A DNA stretch of 24,134 nucleotides from assembly GCA_002633005.1 (NCBI GenBank), contig NMRA01000585.1:132030-156163 (forward strand), read 5' to 3'. Made by a program: the position numbers and the translations under genes. Shown here in pieces: positions 10,469 through 19,446 of the stretch (positions within the stretch are counted from its first letter, which is position 1; each line of letters begins with the position of its first letter). The DNA is from Phoronis australis (Eukaryota; Phoronida; Phoronidae). The notes beneath the pieces are model-generated. The model was given only the letters and a program-made list of their open reading frames with translations, was not told where the DNA came from and did no database searches.

Positions 10469-10581
10469 ACCACTTCCTAAGCATTTCGGACTCTCGAGGA
10501 AGTAAAAAAACGATATACTCGCCTTCCTCGCGGCTGCTTAGTTCGGACAAGCAGGAACGATACACCGCAACATGGCGGCAT
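10330..10581 (-). pseudogene. THAP-like zinc-finger domain fragment, frameshifted
   Basis: On the minus strand an ATG at 10581 begins MPPCCGVS, typical of THAP domains (a CC near the N-terminus). The frame then reads RRVYRFF and stops. Switching frame at a run of seven A/T bases (10504-10510) gives LPRESEMLRKWFMVV (about 10457-10502), matching the conserved Pro and the RKxW of THAP. It continues to RVCGLQ, where the family has a Cys-x2-His, so the zinc-ligand histidine appears to be Gln. THAP domains are C2CH DNA-binding modules found in host regulators and P-element-type transposases. The frameshift and the lost ligand suggest a decayed copy. It overlaps a CpG-rich segment and the plus-strand candidate exon at 10572. 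Confidence 0.45.
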
Positions 10582-10661
10582 TCACTCTGCATATGAACCA
10601 CCGACGTCGCCAGCGTCGTTTCTCACGTTCCTCACAGGTTAACTCGACACCTCTTGGCAAG
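10572..10661 (+). CDS. Candidate first coding exon, unknown protein
   Basis: ATG at 10572 in a good context (CAACATGG) opens 30 codons, MAAFTLHMNHRRRQRRFSRS and ten more, which run without a stop to a strong donor G|GTAAGG at 10662. The segment is rich in CpG compared with its surroundings, as promoter-proximal exons often are, and the start overlaps a perfect YY1-type motif (AACATGGCGGC). The product is basic, arginine-rich and not recognised. No second exon was identified downstream. It competes with the THAP-like reading on the opposite strand, which uses the same bases, so only one may be real. Confidence 0.25.
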
Positions 10662-10799
10662 GTAAGGTCGACCGTATGCGAGGCGATGTGGAAATAGACC
10701 AATTAAGACGGCAAAAAAGACTAATTAAATCGAGTGGCATTCGCCTTTAAAGTGATTTGGTTGATAGAGTGTCAGATGCCAATAACAGACTAGAAATCA

Positions 10800-11060
10800 G
10801 TAAAAATGGCCACTAGGTGATGCAAAATATGCCGAATTAATCTGAAAACAGGAACGTGTCACCATTTTTTAACAGAAAGCTATTTACCAAGTTTCATAAA
10901 AATATGTGAAGAAACTTCAGAGAACTACAGGAAAATGGCAAAAAATGAAATTGCCACTCTGCGTTTGTTGGGTGCGCCCAAAAGTAGATGTTGTCCTTGT
11001 CAACTTTTGATACGGTAAAATCTTGCCAATTTCGGACAAAAATAATTGCCAAAATTGGCC
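10800..11060 (+). repeat. Second block of the ~130-bp dispersed repeat (two units)
   Basis: GGCCACTAGGTGATGC near 10810 and TTGCCACTCTGCG near 10954, 144 bases apart, begin two units. They share the internal blocks seen in the main array: CAAGTTTCATAAAAATAT, GTTGTCCTTGTCAACTTTTG and TCTTGCCAATTTC. The family is therefore dispersed, not confined to one array. Confidence 0.65.
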
Positions 11061-12040
11061 TTTTAAATTTTCAAACGCTTCCAATATTGTTTTGAATGTT
11101 GACAGTTGCTGGAAACATTGTCTGAAGGTAGCTATGGCGTAGACATTTATAACGGTATAGCATCTACTTGGTACTACTTATCTTTTATTAAAAAATGAAA
11201 ACATAAAATTTCGGTTGTTTGCCAAAGACCTAATTCACGCGGCGGACATTAAAATCCAAAGGGAGGTTCACTGCAATAAACAAAGCGGAAGTTGACATAG
11301 TGCGAGTTAAATGGCCGGTCTTTTGAGTCCAAGCTGGATATTAAATCTTTAAAATGTGTTGATAATTAACCACAGAGACGTACAAAAATACATTAGAGAA
11401 CAAGTCAATGCACCAAAGAGTTGTCTGACAAAAGGGTAATAAGTTTTTTTTCGCAAAACAAGATTCGAAAAATGAAAAGTAAATGAAACCAAATTGCGGA
11501 GATGGCAATGTTACGAATTAGGTATTATTCTGCATGTAGGGTTACGTTTCTTCTTGGAAATTGTTGATAGAAATGTTTTCTACACGAACCAGGTCATATG
11601 CTCGTATTGTTGACCAGTTGAAGATATAGTCGACAGTGGTGGCTCATCGCATTTTACTGTCATGTGCAATTAGTCACATCTGGTTTAATTTGTTGATAAA
11701 GAATATTAATATCAAGCATAGCCTAGGTGCTGGTGAGGTAGGGACTACAGTTGATTGGTCATTGATCTGAAAGAATAACTGATGTTATTAAATATATATT
11801 TTATTAAAATAAAAAACGAGCCTCATAATTAAAATTTAAAATTATTTGACCATCAACTCTGTTTTCTTGGTTTTAATAACTCTCATGTCTATTTCATGTG
11901 TTAGGTTTCAAATATCAATCTGGACCAAGTTGAATTTTAAAATTAAAACACCTAATTCGTTCGTCCAACGCATAACCTCGTTTTAGAGCTCAATTTCAGT
12001 TAACTGGACAGAACAAGCATAGTTATCATGTTTCTTCATG
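11061..12040. other. Non-genic, strongly AT-rich stretch
   Basis: Nothing supported. The part from about 11780 to 11960 is particularly A/T-rich (for example AAATATATATTTTATTAAAA). Confidence 0.5.
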
Positions 12041-12390
12041 GGCCTCACTCGTCCCAGGGGAAAGGTGTCTGTGCCTTCTGAGAGGGGAATTTTTGCACCG
12101 AGTGAGGGGAAAAATCTACCTCCTGATCACCATCAATAGCACCCCAGCCCTGTTGCTAGCTCTCATAGGCTCTGTCTCAAGTAGCATTTTGTGCTCTTTC
12201 GAATTGTCACCTGTTTGCTTACAGGTGATTTGAACTCCGGAGAGAAATTTTTGATGACCAGGGGAATTTTTTGGCCTCGTGGGGGGGAATTTAGCATGAT
12301 TTTTCAATATTTTCGAGAGGGGAATAGGGCTGATATTCGGCCCCAATATCGTGGGATTGATGGCCCTGTCCTTTTTGGAAAGAAAAATGC
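12041..12390 (+). repeat. G-rich segment with repeated GAGGGGAATTTTT motif
   Basis: Variants of GAGGGGAA occur near 12082, 12101, 12262, 12285 and 12315, several followed by a T run. Spacing is irregular. The segment contrasts sharply with the AT-rich neighbourhood and may be a dispersed element of unknown class. The frames read across it on both strands are low-complexity by-products. Confidence 0.4.
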
Positions 12391-12407
12391 ATCATGTTAC
12401 AACCCAG

Positions 12408-12660
12408 TCACGAAAACACACCCTGGCTGGCCGAAGAGTCTCCGGTCGTTGCTATGATGCTCGGCAACTGAGAAGCGACAATTAAAATACAATCTAACTT
12501 TTCGAAAACATTTATAAATTTTACACAGACATATTTTTCTTCATCGTGGCGTATGGCAACGACCCAACGCTTCCGAATCTCAACGTTCTTAGGGATTGTA
12601 AAACAGACAGTTGAGAGTCCGTATTTTTTCAGCCGTTCAACCAACGCAGAATACAACTAT
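12408..12660 (-). pseudogene. THAP-like domain fragment
   Basis: A minus-strand frame contains VCFTIPKNVEIRKRW followed by VVAIRHDEEKY (about 12533-12608). This corresponds closely to the centre of invertebrate THAP domains, which read FxxPKxxxxRKxWxxAIRRDE. Upstream in the same frame the paired cysteines are missing (a TGT lies nearby in another frame). Downstream the expected Cys-x2-His is not visible in frame. It is therefore a partial or frameshifted domain, about 1.9 kb from the other THAP-like fragment and on the same strand. THAP proteins bind DNA through a C2CH zinc module, and this remnant probably cannot. A single exon of a spliced gene is an alternative. Confidence 0.5.
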
Positions 12661-13263
12661 GAAGATAAGCCAACAGAGCTATCGTAGCGAGCCTCGTTTT
12701 GGAACGCGCGTCCTGTCGGCGTGAAATAGGTCTCTATTGTGTCCGTAACTGGTGAGATTTTACTGTAAATCTTTTTAAATGTAATACAGATCCTGGAGGG
12801 TTTAAAGCCTATCTTCAACGGTAACACATGTAAAATTGGTTCCTCCAGTATGCTAAGAGCATCGCTCTGAACCCACTAGTGTCATAAATTGCCAAATGTA
12901 ATGAACTGTTAGGCATATTGGCTTGCTTTTGTCTATGTCACCAGGAGAATCACCTTTTTATTCAAACAGCTGCAAATAACGCAGTGGTGTTCTATTCAGA
13001 CTCCTATTCAATACAACCTTTTGTTGTTTGTGCTGGGATCTCGTTGTGATGCAACATGGCATAAAAAAGGAACGCTTCACTTATCATTTGACGGGCTTAC
13101 ACTTGCCTGATTGAACTCGCGTTTTCTTATTTTACTAAAGCTTTGCTAGGACTATCTGGTTAGCCTAATACATCAAAAGTAACAAAATTTCGTTGAAGTC
13201 AGGCCTTAAGGACTCCAAGTCTCGAACCCACAAAAGTGGACACTTATCCCCCAAGGTCACACC
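12661..13263. other. Non-genic stretch, nothing supported
   Basis: No exon or repeat recognised. Near 13220 the minus strand reads GTTCGAGAC, matching a pol III B-box consensus, but no A-box or SINE body accompanies it. Confidence 0.45.
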
Positions 13264-13586
13264 CACGGGTGAGAAACAACAAGACCGCCGGTCCTCTTAA
13301 ATCGGACCGCCTCACCCAAAACAGGACCTCCGGGGATCAAATGGGACCGCCCCACCAGAAAACAGGACCGCCGGGGACTGAACATGACCGCCGGAGATTG
13401 AAACCGCATATTGTCCAGCGGTCATGTTCAGTTTCCGACGGTCCTGTTTTCTGGTGAGGCGGTCATGTTTTTAGGTGCGTCAGTCCCATTTTCTGGTGCA
13501 ACGGTCCCACTTGATCCCCGGAGGTCCTGTTTTGGGTGAGTCAGTCCGATTTAGAGGACCGGCGGTCATGTTGTTTCTCACTCGTG
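13264..13586. repeat. Fold-back element built from a helically spaced 20-21-bp motif
   Basis: The left arm starts CACGGGTGAGAAACAACA and the right arm ends with its near-perfect reverse complement. The arms pair over most of 13264-13400 and 13410-13586. Within the left arm a GACC(G/T)CC motif starts at 13283, 13305, 13325, 13345, 13366 and 13386. In the right arm its complement, (G/A)GTC, starts at 13420, 13440, 13461, 13482, 13503, 13523, 13543 and 13564. Steps are 20, 21 or 22 bases throughout. The right arm carries two extra units, so the hairpin has an asymmetric insertion. CpG and GC content are far above the neighbourhood. There are no coding features and no clear target duplication. 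Confidence 0.85.
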
Positions 13587-16156
13587 ACACTACCTCCTCA
13601 CACCTGTAATTAGGTCAATCTCAAACTTAAGGGAATATTTCCAATGAAGCAATCATTGAACTCCATTTGCTTCATTGTTACTCCTTTGCTTCATTGTGTT
13701 ATCCTATGTGACTGTGAATGTACTGTATTACAGAACCAATACAAATGGTCTCACTCCAAAATATGCCACTAAACAACAGTCAGAGATGGGTTTTTAATGT
13801 TAAGGAGTGAAAAAGTAAGAAACTTGAAAATCAGGGGATGGTTGCTCAACTGAACACAACATAATATTGGTCTGTGACGGGCGTCAAGGCAAAAGTGTAA
13901 GTTAACCTGAATAAATACCAGAAATTAAACTATGAACAACTATTTGAGGGCAGTTGTGCACATGAATATGAAATTTTAAAACACTTTTATTGCATTTTGA
14001 AAACAACACTACATGAATCACATAATCGATATATCTAAAACTACCTCAACATAAGATAAATCACAACATACCTGAAACCCATTTGACAACACATATGAAC
14101 GCTGTGAACCAGCATCATACCAAGTTAATCTTTTAAGACCTGTGATTTTTCATATACGACTTGTATTCGACTGTTGTATACCACTAATCGGCAAAGGTAG
14201 ACAGGTGTTCCAACTCAACTTTTTGAGTTAAAAACTCGTTAAGCACTGGCAGGGTGAAACAGAGCACGTCTGATTTTACTCTGACTTTCCTTTGACTCCG
14301 ACGTCTAACACTTTTGGACCACTGTCTTCATACTACGGCAATCGTATACAAGTCCATACAAAGTCTAATGGAATACAGTAAAAAACTTTCAATGTAGCAA
14401 AAAATAATTGCTAAAACTGCCACTTTTCTATTTTTCTAAGTTTTGTTAATGAACCCAAAAAATTTGCCAAATTCTATTTGTGGTGTGTACGTGAACACAC
14501 GCATGAGATAAAATGAATACTAAGGCATACCAGTTAGGAGACAACTATAAGCTATATACCATACAAAGAAATAGTAAGGCATACCAGTTTGGTGACAGCC
14601 ATACCCAACACACATGCTAAAAAGGTACCATTGTACTAAATTTTTCATTGAAACTATTTTTGTTCAAAACTTTGAAAAAATCCACCTGTTCATCATAATG
14701 TGTTAATAAATTTAAAAAATCATCTTGCAACAGGCAGGGCTTTAGAACAGCCTCACTTTTCCACAGTAAATCAAAGGTAAAGCATGGTGGTGTTTCACAT
14801 CCTAGCAGCAGATGTGACAATAAAAAGCATCCAAGCATAATGTTTATTCAATTTCCAGCCCTGATTGGCAGTTCCCTCAGTAGGCCTTATGTAACCATGT
14901 TAGTTCAGCCTGTGACCAAAACAGGAATGACTGGAACAAAATAACATGGACCACAGGGGACGACAGGGCTCAGGGCATAGAAAACAAAAAAACACAAAGT
15001 GCCTAAATTCCTAGACGAGGCTTTCCCCTTCTTTTCAGCATGACATACACGCACAGAACTCGTCAAGAGGTCCTCATGGCCCTCATTGGGACGGCCAGTT
15101 TCAAAAAATGACAACACAACCAAGAGGGGAAAAAAGATAACCTGTTTAAGACAACCTCGGCAAAAATGACAGCTAAACGAAAATTCTAACACTTCTGATT
15201 GATAAATTTCATTGAAACCTACAATTTGTTGTTTATTCGATAAATATTCAGACGCAAATTCAGATCCCAGACTAGTACGGACTATATTTACCATAAATGT
15301 CACACCGATAATCGGCAAATGCAGGCAGCTATGTTTTACGAGAGGAATACCTGCCTGTTCTGTGACGCCAGGGAAGAGGGTGACCTCATACGGAATCCCT
15401 ACATATGGCTAGTGTCAATCTCACAAATTTGAACCACCACTTTTCAAATCCTAGATGAGTTCCTGTGAGTGTAAGTTAGTAATCCCAACCAGAGCATGAT
15501 CCAAAGGTCACCGTGTGTCCCTAAAAGTGGATTTGCAATCAAATATACAATCCGGTCGCCACTGGAAATTGCAGAATATGGTTTGTAGTTTTGTACCCAC
15601 CTGCAATTTGATCACGGCCTTTGAAGTGCCTGATCATGTATTTGATCAACCAGCTCAGCAATAACCAATTTCTTTAGGTTCATATTAGCTGACAAACGTG
15701 ACAACCTCCGCATTTTTAAGCTCCAGACTTTCCGACAAATGCCTATTACACCCCCATTCTACGAAATTAACTAAGGAGGCTTCCTACAGGAAAAACCAGC
15801 CTACAAACTCCCACTCAAACACCTAGCGGATGTACTTTCAAAAATGGCATGTTCAGTGCCCATAGGTATACCTGTGCATATGCATACATGTGAGTCAATG
15901 TTTAACCAGTGGCAAGAACGGTGCACAGAATGTACATTCAACAAAGGGGTGTGTGGGCCTTGATGGCTCCGTGGAAAAAATCCTTAAGTTTTTTGAGTTA
16001 TGCCCCAACACCTATCCGCCGACTTCCAAATTCATTAGTATAATGTAAAACAAGAATTGCACTTTAAAGCTTCATTCCACTCATCTACCTGTCAATGATG
16101 AATTCTTAAGTCACAAGCAATGTATACATGTGCCACTTTCAAATCCACAATTTTTA
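13587..16156. other. Non-genic stretch with one small direct repeat
   Basis: No supported gene. A direct repeat AAGGCATACCAGTT occurs near 14523 and 14576, each followed by a similar GGAGACA or GGTGACA segment, about 54 bases apart. The longest frames (minus strand, 14617-14838 and 14905-15318) have no recognisable motif, no splice context and runs of hydrophobic residues from T-rich sequence. I treat them as chance frames. Confidence 0.45.
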
Positions 16157-16310
16157 GGGATCGCTAACCCCAATTTTAGCGTTGAGTCGTCGATACTTAT
16201 AATGTTCTTATTGGTAACAGAAACAGAATCGTATTACAATTAGCAATAAGGAATATTATGAGACTGGTTTTATTAGATTTCCGTTTTTAGCCAGCTCAAC
16301 AGGGTGAAAT
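16157..16310. repeat. Dispersed repeat, copy 1 (partner near 19200-19440)
   Basis: GGATCGCTAACCCCAAT, then GTTCTTATTGGTAACAGAAAC, AATAAGGAATATTATGAGA and TTTTTAGCCAGCTCAAC occur in this order. They match GGTTGCCCAACCCCAAT, GTTCTTGTTAGCAACAGAAA, GGTAAGGAATAATATAAGA and TTTTTAGCCAACTAAAG at 19203-19446. The partner has an extra duplicated block after the first segment. Class unknown. Confidence 0.5.
16269..16274 (-). promoter_or_regulatory. Candidate polyadenylation signal (AATAAA)
   Basis: AATAAA on the minus strand lies about 195 bases beyond the stop codon at 16468-16470, a plausible 3' UTR length for the two-exon gene described at 16468-16843. It lies within a dispersed repeat, so the 3' end may be repeat-derived. 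Confidence 0.4.
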
Positions 16311-16467
16311 GTACTATTCATTACTTTTATGTTCATTATATTTTGTAGTTTATGGAAATTAATATGTCACAGACATTCTTTGACTCAGAACCGACAATAA
16401 TATGCAACAAGACCTATGTTATCTAGAACCCAACTTAACTTTTAATTAAGACTTAGAATCCTACATT

Positions 16468-16660
16468 TCAATCACATACACTGAGATCTGTATACTCAGC
16501 TGCACGTTGACTGTTGAAGTCTTCACTTAGGTATCCATATGTCCACCTGTCAGGTTCTTGATAGCTAAGACTCCTCTCCATGAGAACTTTCTTACCCTCT
16601 GCATAGTTCAGCAATACTGGCTGACCATCTTGGCACAGTGACTCATGTATCCACAGACCA
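16468..16660 (-). CDS. Last coding exon of an unrecognised minus-strand gene, ITAM-like tail
   Basis: On the minus strand a CTTCTAG acceptor is followed by one base plus 63 codons and a TGA (16470-16468). The peptide runs GLWIHESLCQDGQPVLLNYA, then EGKKVLMERSLSYQEPDRW, then TYGYLSEDFNSQRAAEY, and ends TDLSVCD. Composition (Trp, Gly, charged residues, purine-rich first codon positions) is protein-like. The single leading base completes the codon left open by the exon at 16786-16843, with a 125-base GT-AG intron between. The terminal part contains YGYL and YTDL separated by eleven residues, which fits the ITAM spacing YxxL-x(6-12)-YxxL. No transmembrane segment is visible in the two exons. The family was not recognised. 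Confidence 0.6.
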
Positions 16661-16785
16661 CTAGAAGTGACCTCTATTGATTAGGACTGTAAGCATCCCT
16701 TCTTTTACCATAAATCATTATTTGCAGAGATTCACTTTAACTTTTCCAATAGCTTTCCAGCCCAAAAAGTGGATATGAAACTTAC

Positions 16786-16843
16786 TTGTCCAGACCTGTA
16801 ATGTCCTTGCCCTCAAATGTAGAAAATTTCATTTTTATACCAA
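16786..16843 (-). CDS. Internal 58-bp coding exon of the same minus-strand gene
   Basis: On the minus strand a good acceptor (TTTAAATTTTTTCAG) and a consensus donor (GTAAGT, 16785-16780) bracket 58 bases. Only one of three frames is open: two leading bases, then GIKMKFSTFEGKDITGLD, then two trailing bases. That phase joins exactly to the last exon through an Asn codon, giving GLDN-GLWIHE. The agreement of two strong splice sites, a single open frame and matching phase is the main evidence for a real gene. The preceding exon must end one base into a codon. I did not find it convincingly: candidates at 17050-17180 use weak donors. It should lie further right, toward the PICALM-like promoter. 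Confidence 0.55.
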
Positions 16844-17316
16844 CTGAAAAAATTTAAATTTCGAAATTGGGATACCGTAAGGTGGAGACTACACACCGTA
16901 ACAGTGTTTTTAGATTGTCATTTCAAATTGAGTATTTGTTACAAGTCCATGAAAACCTCATATCTCAACACCAGTGCCATCTGTCCAAAACGAATCTCGT
17001 GGATGAATTTATGTGTCTGATGGATGGTTGTTCCCAAATTCAACTAACATCAAGACCAAATGTTGTCTGTCTAGGAGTCTCTGTTATCATCTCCAACAAG
17101 AATTGATTCAAGGTCATTTTGTGCATATTCATGGCTCTGAAACAACTAGAGTCCAGATAGTTGAAAACACTGTAATGTAATGTTGAAAGATGAACAATGC
17201 TAGTTCTTGAATTCAACAAACCAGTCTTCAACGACCAAGAAGTTGCTGACACATGGAAATTCAGTTTTTCATCAAAAAACGTTAAATTTTCGACATAGAT
17301 GCCTTTCATGTGGTAC

Positions 17317-17377
17317 ATGTGGATCGACTCTTATCTTTCTTTTAAGACCATGATCATAAAAGAGAGTCGATCCACAT
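17317..17377. repeat. 61-base hairpin with a perfect 15-bp outer stem
   Basis: ATGTGGATCGACTCT (17317-17331) is the exact reverse complement of 17363-17377. The loop contains a second, imperfect palindrome (CTTTTAAGACC against GATCATAAAAG). The structure could be a tiny fold-back element or a transcribed hairpin; no duplication flanks it. Confidence 0.6.
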
Positions 17378-18620
17378 CAGAAAGAGAGGTCACCCCTGAA
17401 CCGTGGCAAGGGCGGATATAAACTCAGTGCAACACACATCCTGTGTACAGCGCCACCTAGTATGCACTAAAGATGACATCAGGAAAAGTATATGTCAATG
17501 AATTTCTGCATATACTTAACATTTTTAGGATGGAAAAATGAATTTCCTTGTATCAGCTGTTATTCATCATCTTGATGAAACTGTTTGAAAAAACAAGAAA
17601 TTGGCCTGTGTTGCATTCTCAAATTATTAAGTATCTTCATGTACCCGCTTGTGATTTATGTTGCTAATTCTAACAATAGCCAACAGATGACCTCTGTGCC
17701 TGCCTTTGTTACTGATGTTTAGCAATAGACGCACTCAAAGCACACTACATCCTAAGCAATTTGCACACTTTTACACTTGAATCCTTGCAATGATTGGAGT
17801 TATGACTACAGACCCAGAATTTGTTGTTCTTACCATTTGTGTCTACTTTTATGTGTATGTGGACTTTTGGCCAGTTATTCCACAACCAGGACCCCAACCA
17901 GAGACATGTGATATTTTAAGTGTAACGAACAAAAGTTTGGGATCAAAACCAGGCCATATTTAACAAAATTTGTCTTAAGAAAGGACCGCAATCTACTTAT
18001 CATACAATGAGTTTTTCTACATTCAGGAGAGCTACGATTTTGGAAAGTAAGAATTGGTTTATTGAAAGTCAGTTTTGCAGCTGTAAGAACACTTCTCATA
18101 GCTGATAGGCCAAGGCAAACAAAACATAATGGGTTCTGGTCCCCATCTTCATTCATATTTCGAGGCCTGCCGGTAATGGTATGCTATAACGTGCCCGAAC
18201 ATTGAGGAACAGTTTTCTCCACTAAATAACGGGCATCAAACTGGTTCTCAAAATACGGGCAAGTTATATCACCAGACTGTTGCCAGCCTGCATCAATTTC
18301 AGCCAAGGTCCATTTTTAAGCTGCTCAGGTTTGGAATGTCATGATTTGCCAAGCCGTGGGTAAGGTGCAGTTTTGTTAGTCTCAGATGGGTTTCCCTTTT
18401 TCAAAAAGTGAGCAACTAAAAATACCATAATACTAAATCTTTCTACAAAACAATCATGGCACAAAAGCAATTATCCTTTTTGGCTTAATATCAGTGACAG
18501 TACATTGCAGAAAAAAACACCACCATATTTTAAAGCTGCACTTCACCTCCTATAGCTGGCTAAAAACGTAAATTGAATTAGGCCTTTTGCTTTCATAAAA
18601 CCGGTCTCGTATTATTCCTT

Positions 18621-18628
18621 ACTGTGAT
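18621..18628 (+). repeat. Target-site duplication, left copy (ACTGTGAT)
   Basis: ACTGTGAT immediately precedes the CACAGGCGTCC terminus; the identical octamer follows the other terminus at 19121-19128. Confidence 0.85.
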
Positions 18629-19120
18629 CACAGGCGTCCTCAGCTTCTGATCGTCCCCAATACACTATATATAATACTACAAGGTATGACAATCCAGACT
18701 AGAAATTCCACGGGTGCTTCACTTCAGCCGTCCATAACAAACATAAAACTCAATAAATTTACACAAAACAGAGGTTCAACAAACCATGAAGAATTGTTCT
18801 TTCTCCCAATACCATTTACGGTGTCCTGCTCCACCGAGTTCACAAGATATTCGCAGTCAAAGCACAAAAATCTTCCCAAAAAGCTGGTCCGGAGCAACTC
18901 CTTGGTACCACATGCAGGGTACGGAATTATTCAATGAGTTGAACAGCAACTGCCGAATAATCGATGCCGTGACTTTCCGTGATGAATCGGCAATTGGCGT
19001 ACATCCGTTTTGGACTGCTGAAGTGAAGCACCCATGGAATTTCTAGTCCAGAGTGTCATACCTGGTAGTATATATAATGTATTGACTATTGGGGACGATC
19101 AGAAGATGAGGACGCCTGTG
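18629..19120. mobile_element. hAT-like non-autonomous element, 492 bp, ~105-bp inverted ends
   Basis: The left end CACAGGCGTCCTCAG and right end CTTCTGATCGTCC/GGACGCCTGTG are inverted repeats continuing for about 105 bases with a few mismatches and small indels. Shared blocks are TTCTGATCGTCCCCAATA, GGTATGACA, GACTAGAAATTCCA and GGGTGCTTCACTTCAG. A perfect 8-bp duplication ACTGTGAT flanks it. The 8-bp duplication and a CAnnG start fit the hAT superfamily. The roughly 280-bp unique centre has short open frames in two phases on the plus strand (18686-18937 and 18786-19046) that run into the right inverted repeat and show no transposase motif. It is mobilised, if at all, by a transposase encoded elsewhere. 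Confidence 0.8.
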
Positions 19121-19128
19121 ACTGTGAT
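19121..19128 (+). repeat. Target-site duplication, right copy (ACTGTGAT)
   Basis: Identical to 18621-18628 and directly adjacent to the right terminus of the element. Confidence 0.85.
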
Positions 19129-19199
19129 AGGATTCCATTTCCATTACCAAGTCTAGTCAGTCAAGGCAGTGCGTAAATGCTCCATTTGATTTTACAAGA

Positions 19200-19446
19200 A
19201 TAGGGTTGCCCAACCCCAATAAAATCTGAATCATTTTCTTGAGTTGCACACACACACAAATTTTTAATTTGTAATATTAGGGTTGGCCAACTCTAATAAA
19301 TCTGAAGGGTTTTCTTGAGTCTCTGCTGGTTTCGATGTTCTTGTTAGCAACAGAAATAGAATCCTATCCTGGTAAGGAATAATATAAGATCAAGAATAAA
19401 AGGCCTGCCCTACGGTAATCATATATTCAATTTTTAGCCAACTAAA
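19200..19446. repeat. Dispersed repeat, copy 2, with an internal tandem duplication
   Basis: Partner of 16157-16310. It contains two tandem versions of a roughly 76-bp block: AGGGTTGCCCAACCCCAATA near 19202 and AGGGTTGGCCAACTCTAATA near 19280, each followed by AAATCTGAA and TTTTCTTGAGT. A short CA tract lies between them. Confidence 0.55.

Larger units (their letters stand above)
16861..18628. other. Probable intron or flank of the minus-strand gene; no further exon certain
   Basis: Several minus-strand segments have acceptor-like sites followed by short open frames: after TTGTTTCAG at 17136, after GTATTTTTAG at about 18436, and a 93-codon frame at 17875-18156 preceded in frame by 43 more codons and one stop. 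None combines a good donor with the phase required by the exon at 16786. They may be decayed exons or chance. A hairpin at 17317-17377 is listed separately. Confidence 0.4.

Noticed and set aside
13200-13260. Possible SINE (B-box-like GTTCGAGAC on the minus strand)
   Set aside because: No A-box, no tRNA-like body, no tail or duplication.
14905-15318. 137-codon minus-strand frame
   Set aside because: No domain, no splice context, patchy hydrophobic runs from T-rich DNA. A frame of this length is not exceptional among all frames of a 24-kb AT-rich window.
17040-17318. Minus-strand frame considered as the exon preceding 16786-16843
   Set aside because: It joins in phase only with a very weak donor (G|GTCTTG); its better donor (GTTAGT) gives the wrong phase.
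17800-17960. Minus-strand segment ending in a GTAAGA donor with phase compatible with the 16786 exon
   Set aside because: No acceptable acceptor within its open frame.
17875-18436. Minus-strand open segments considered as exons or a pseudogene
   Set aside because: Frames of 25-93 codons separated by stops, no recognised motif; such lengths occur often by chance.
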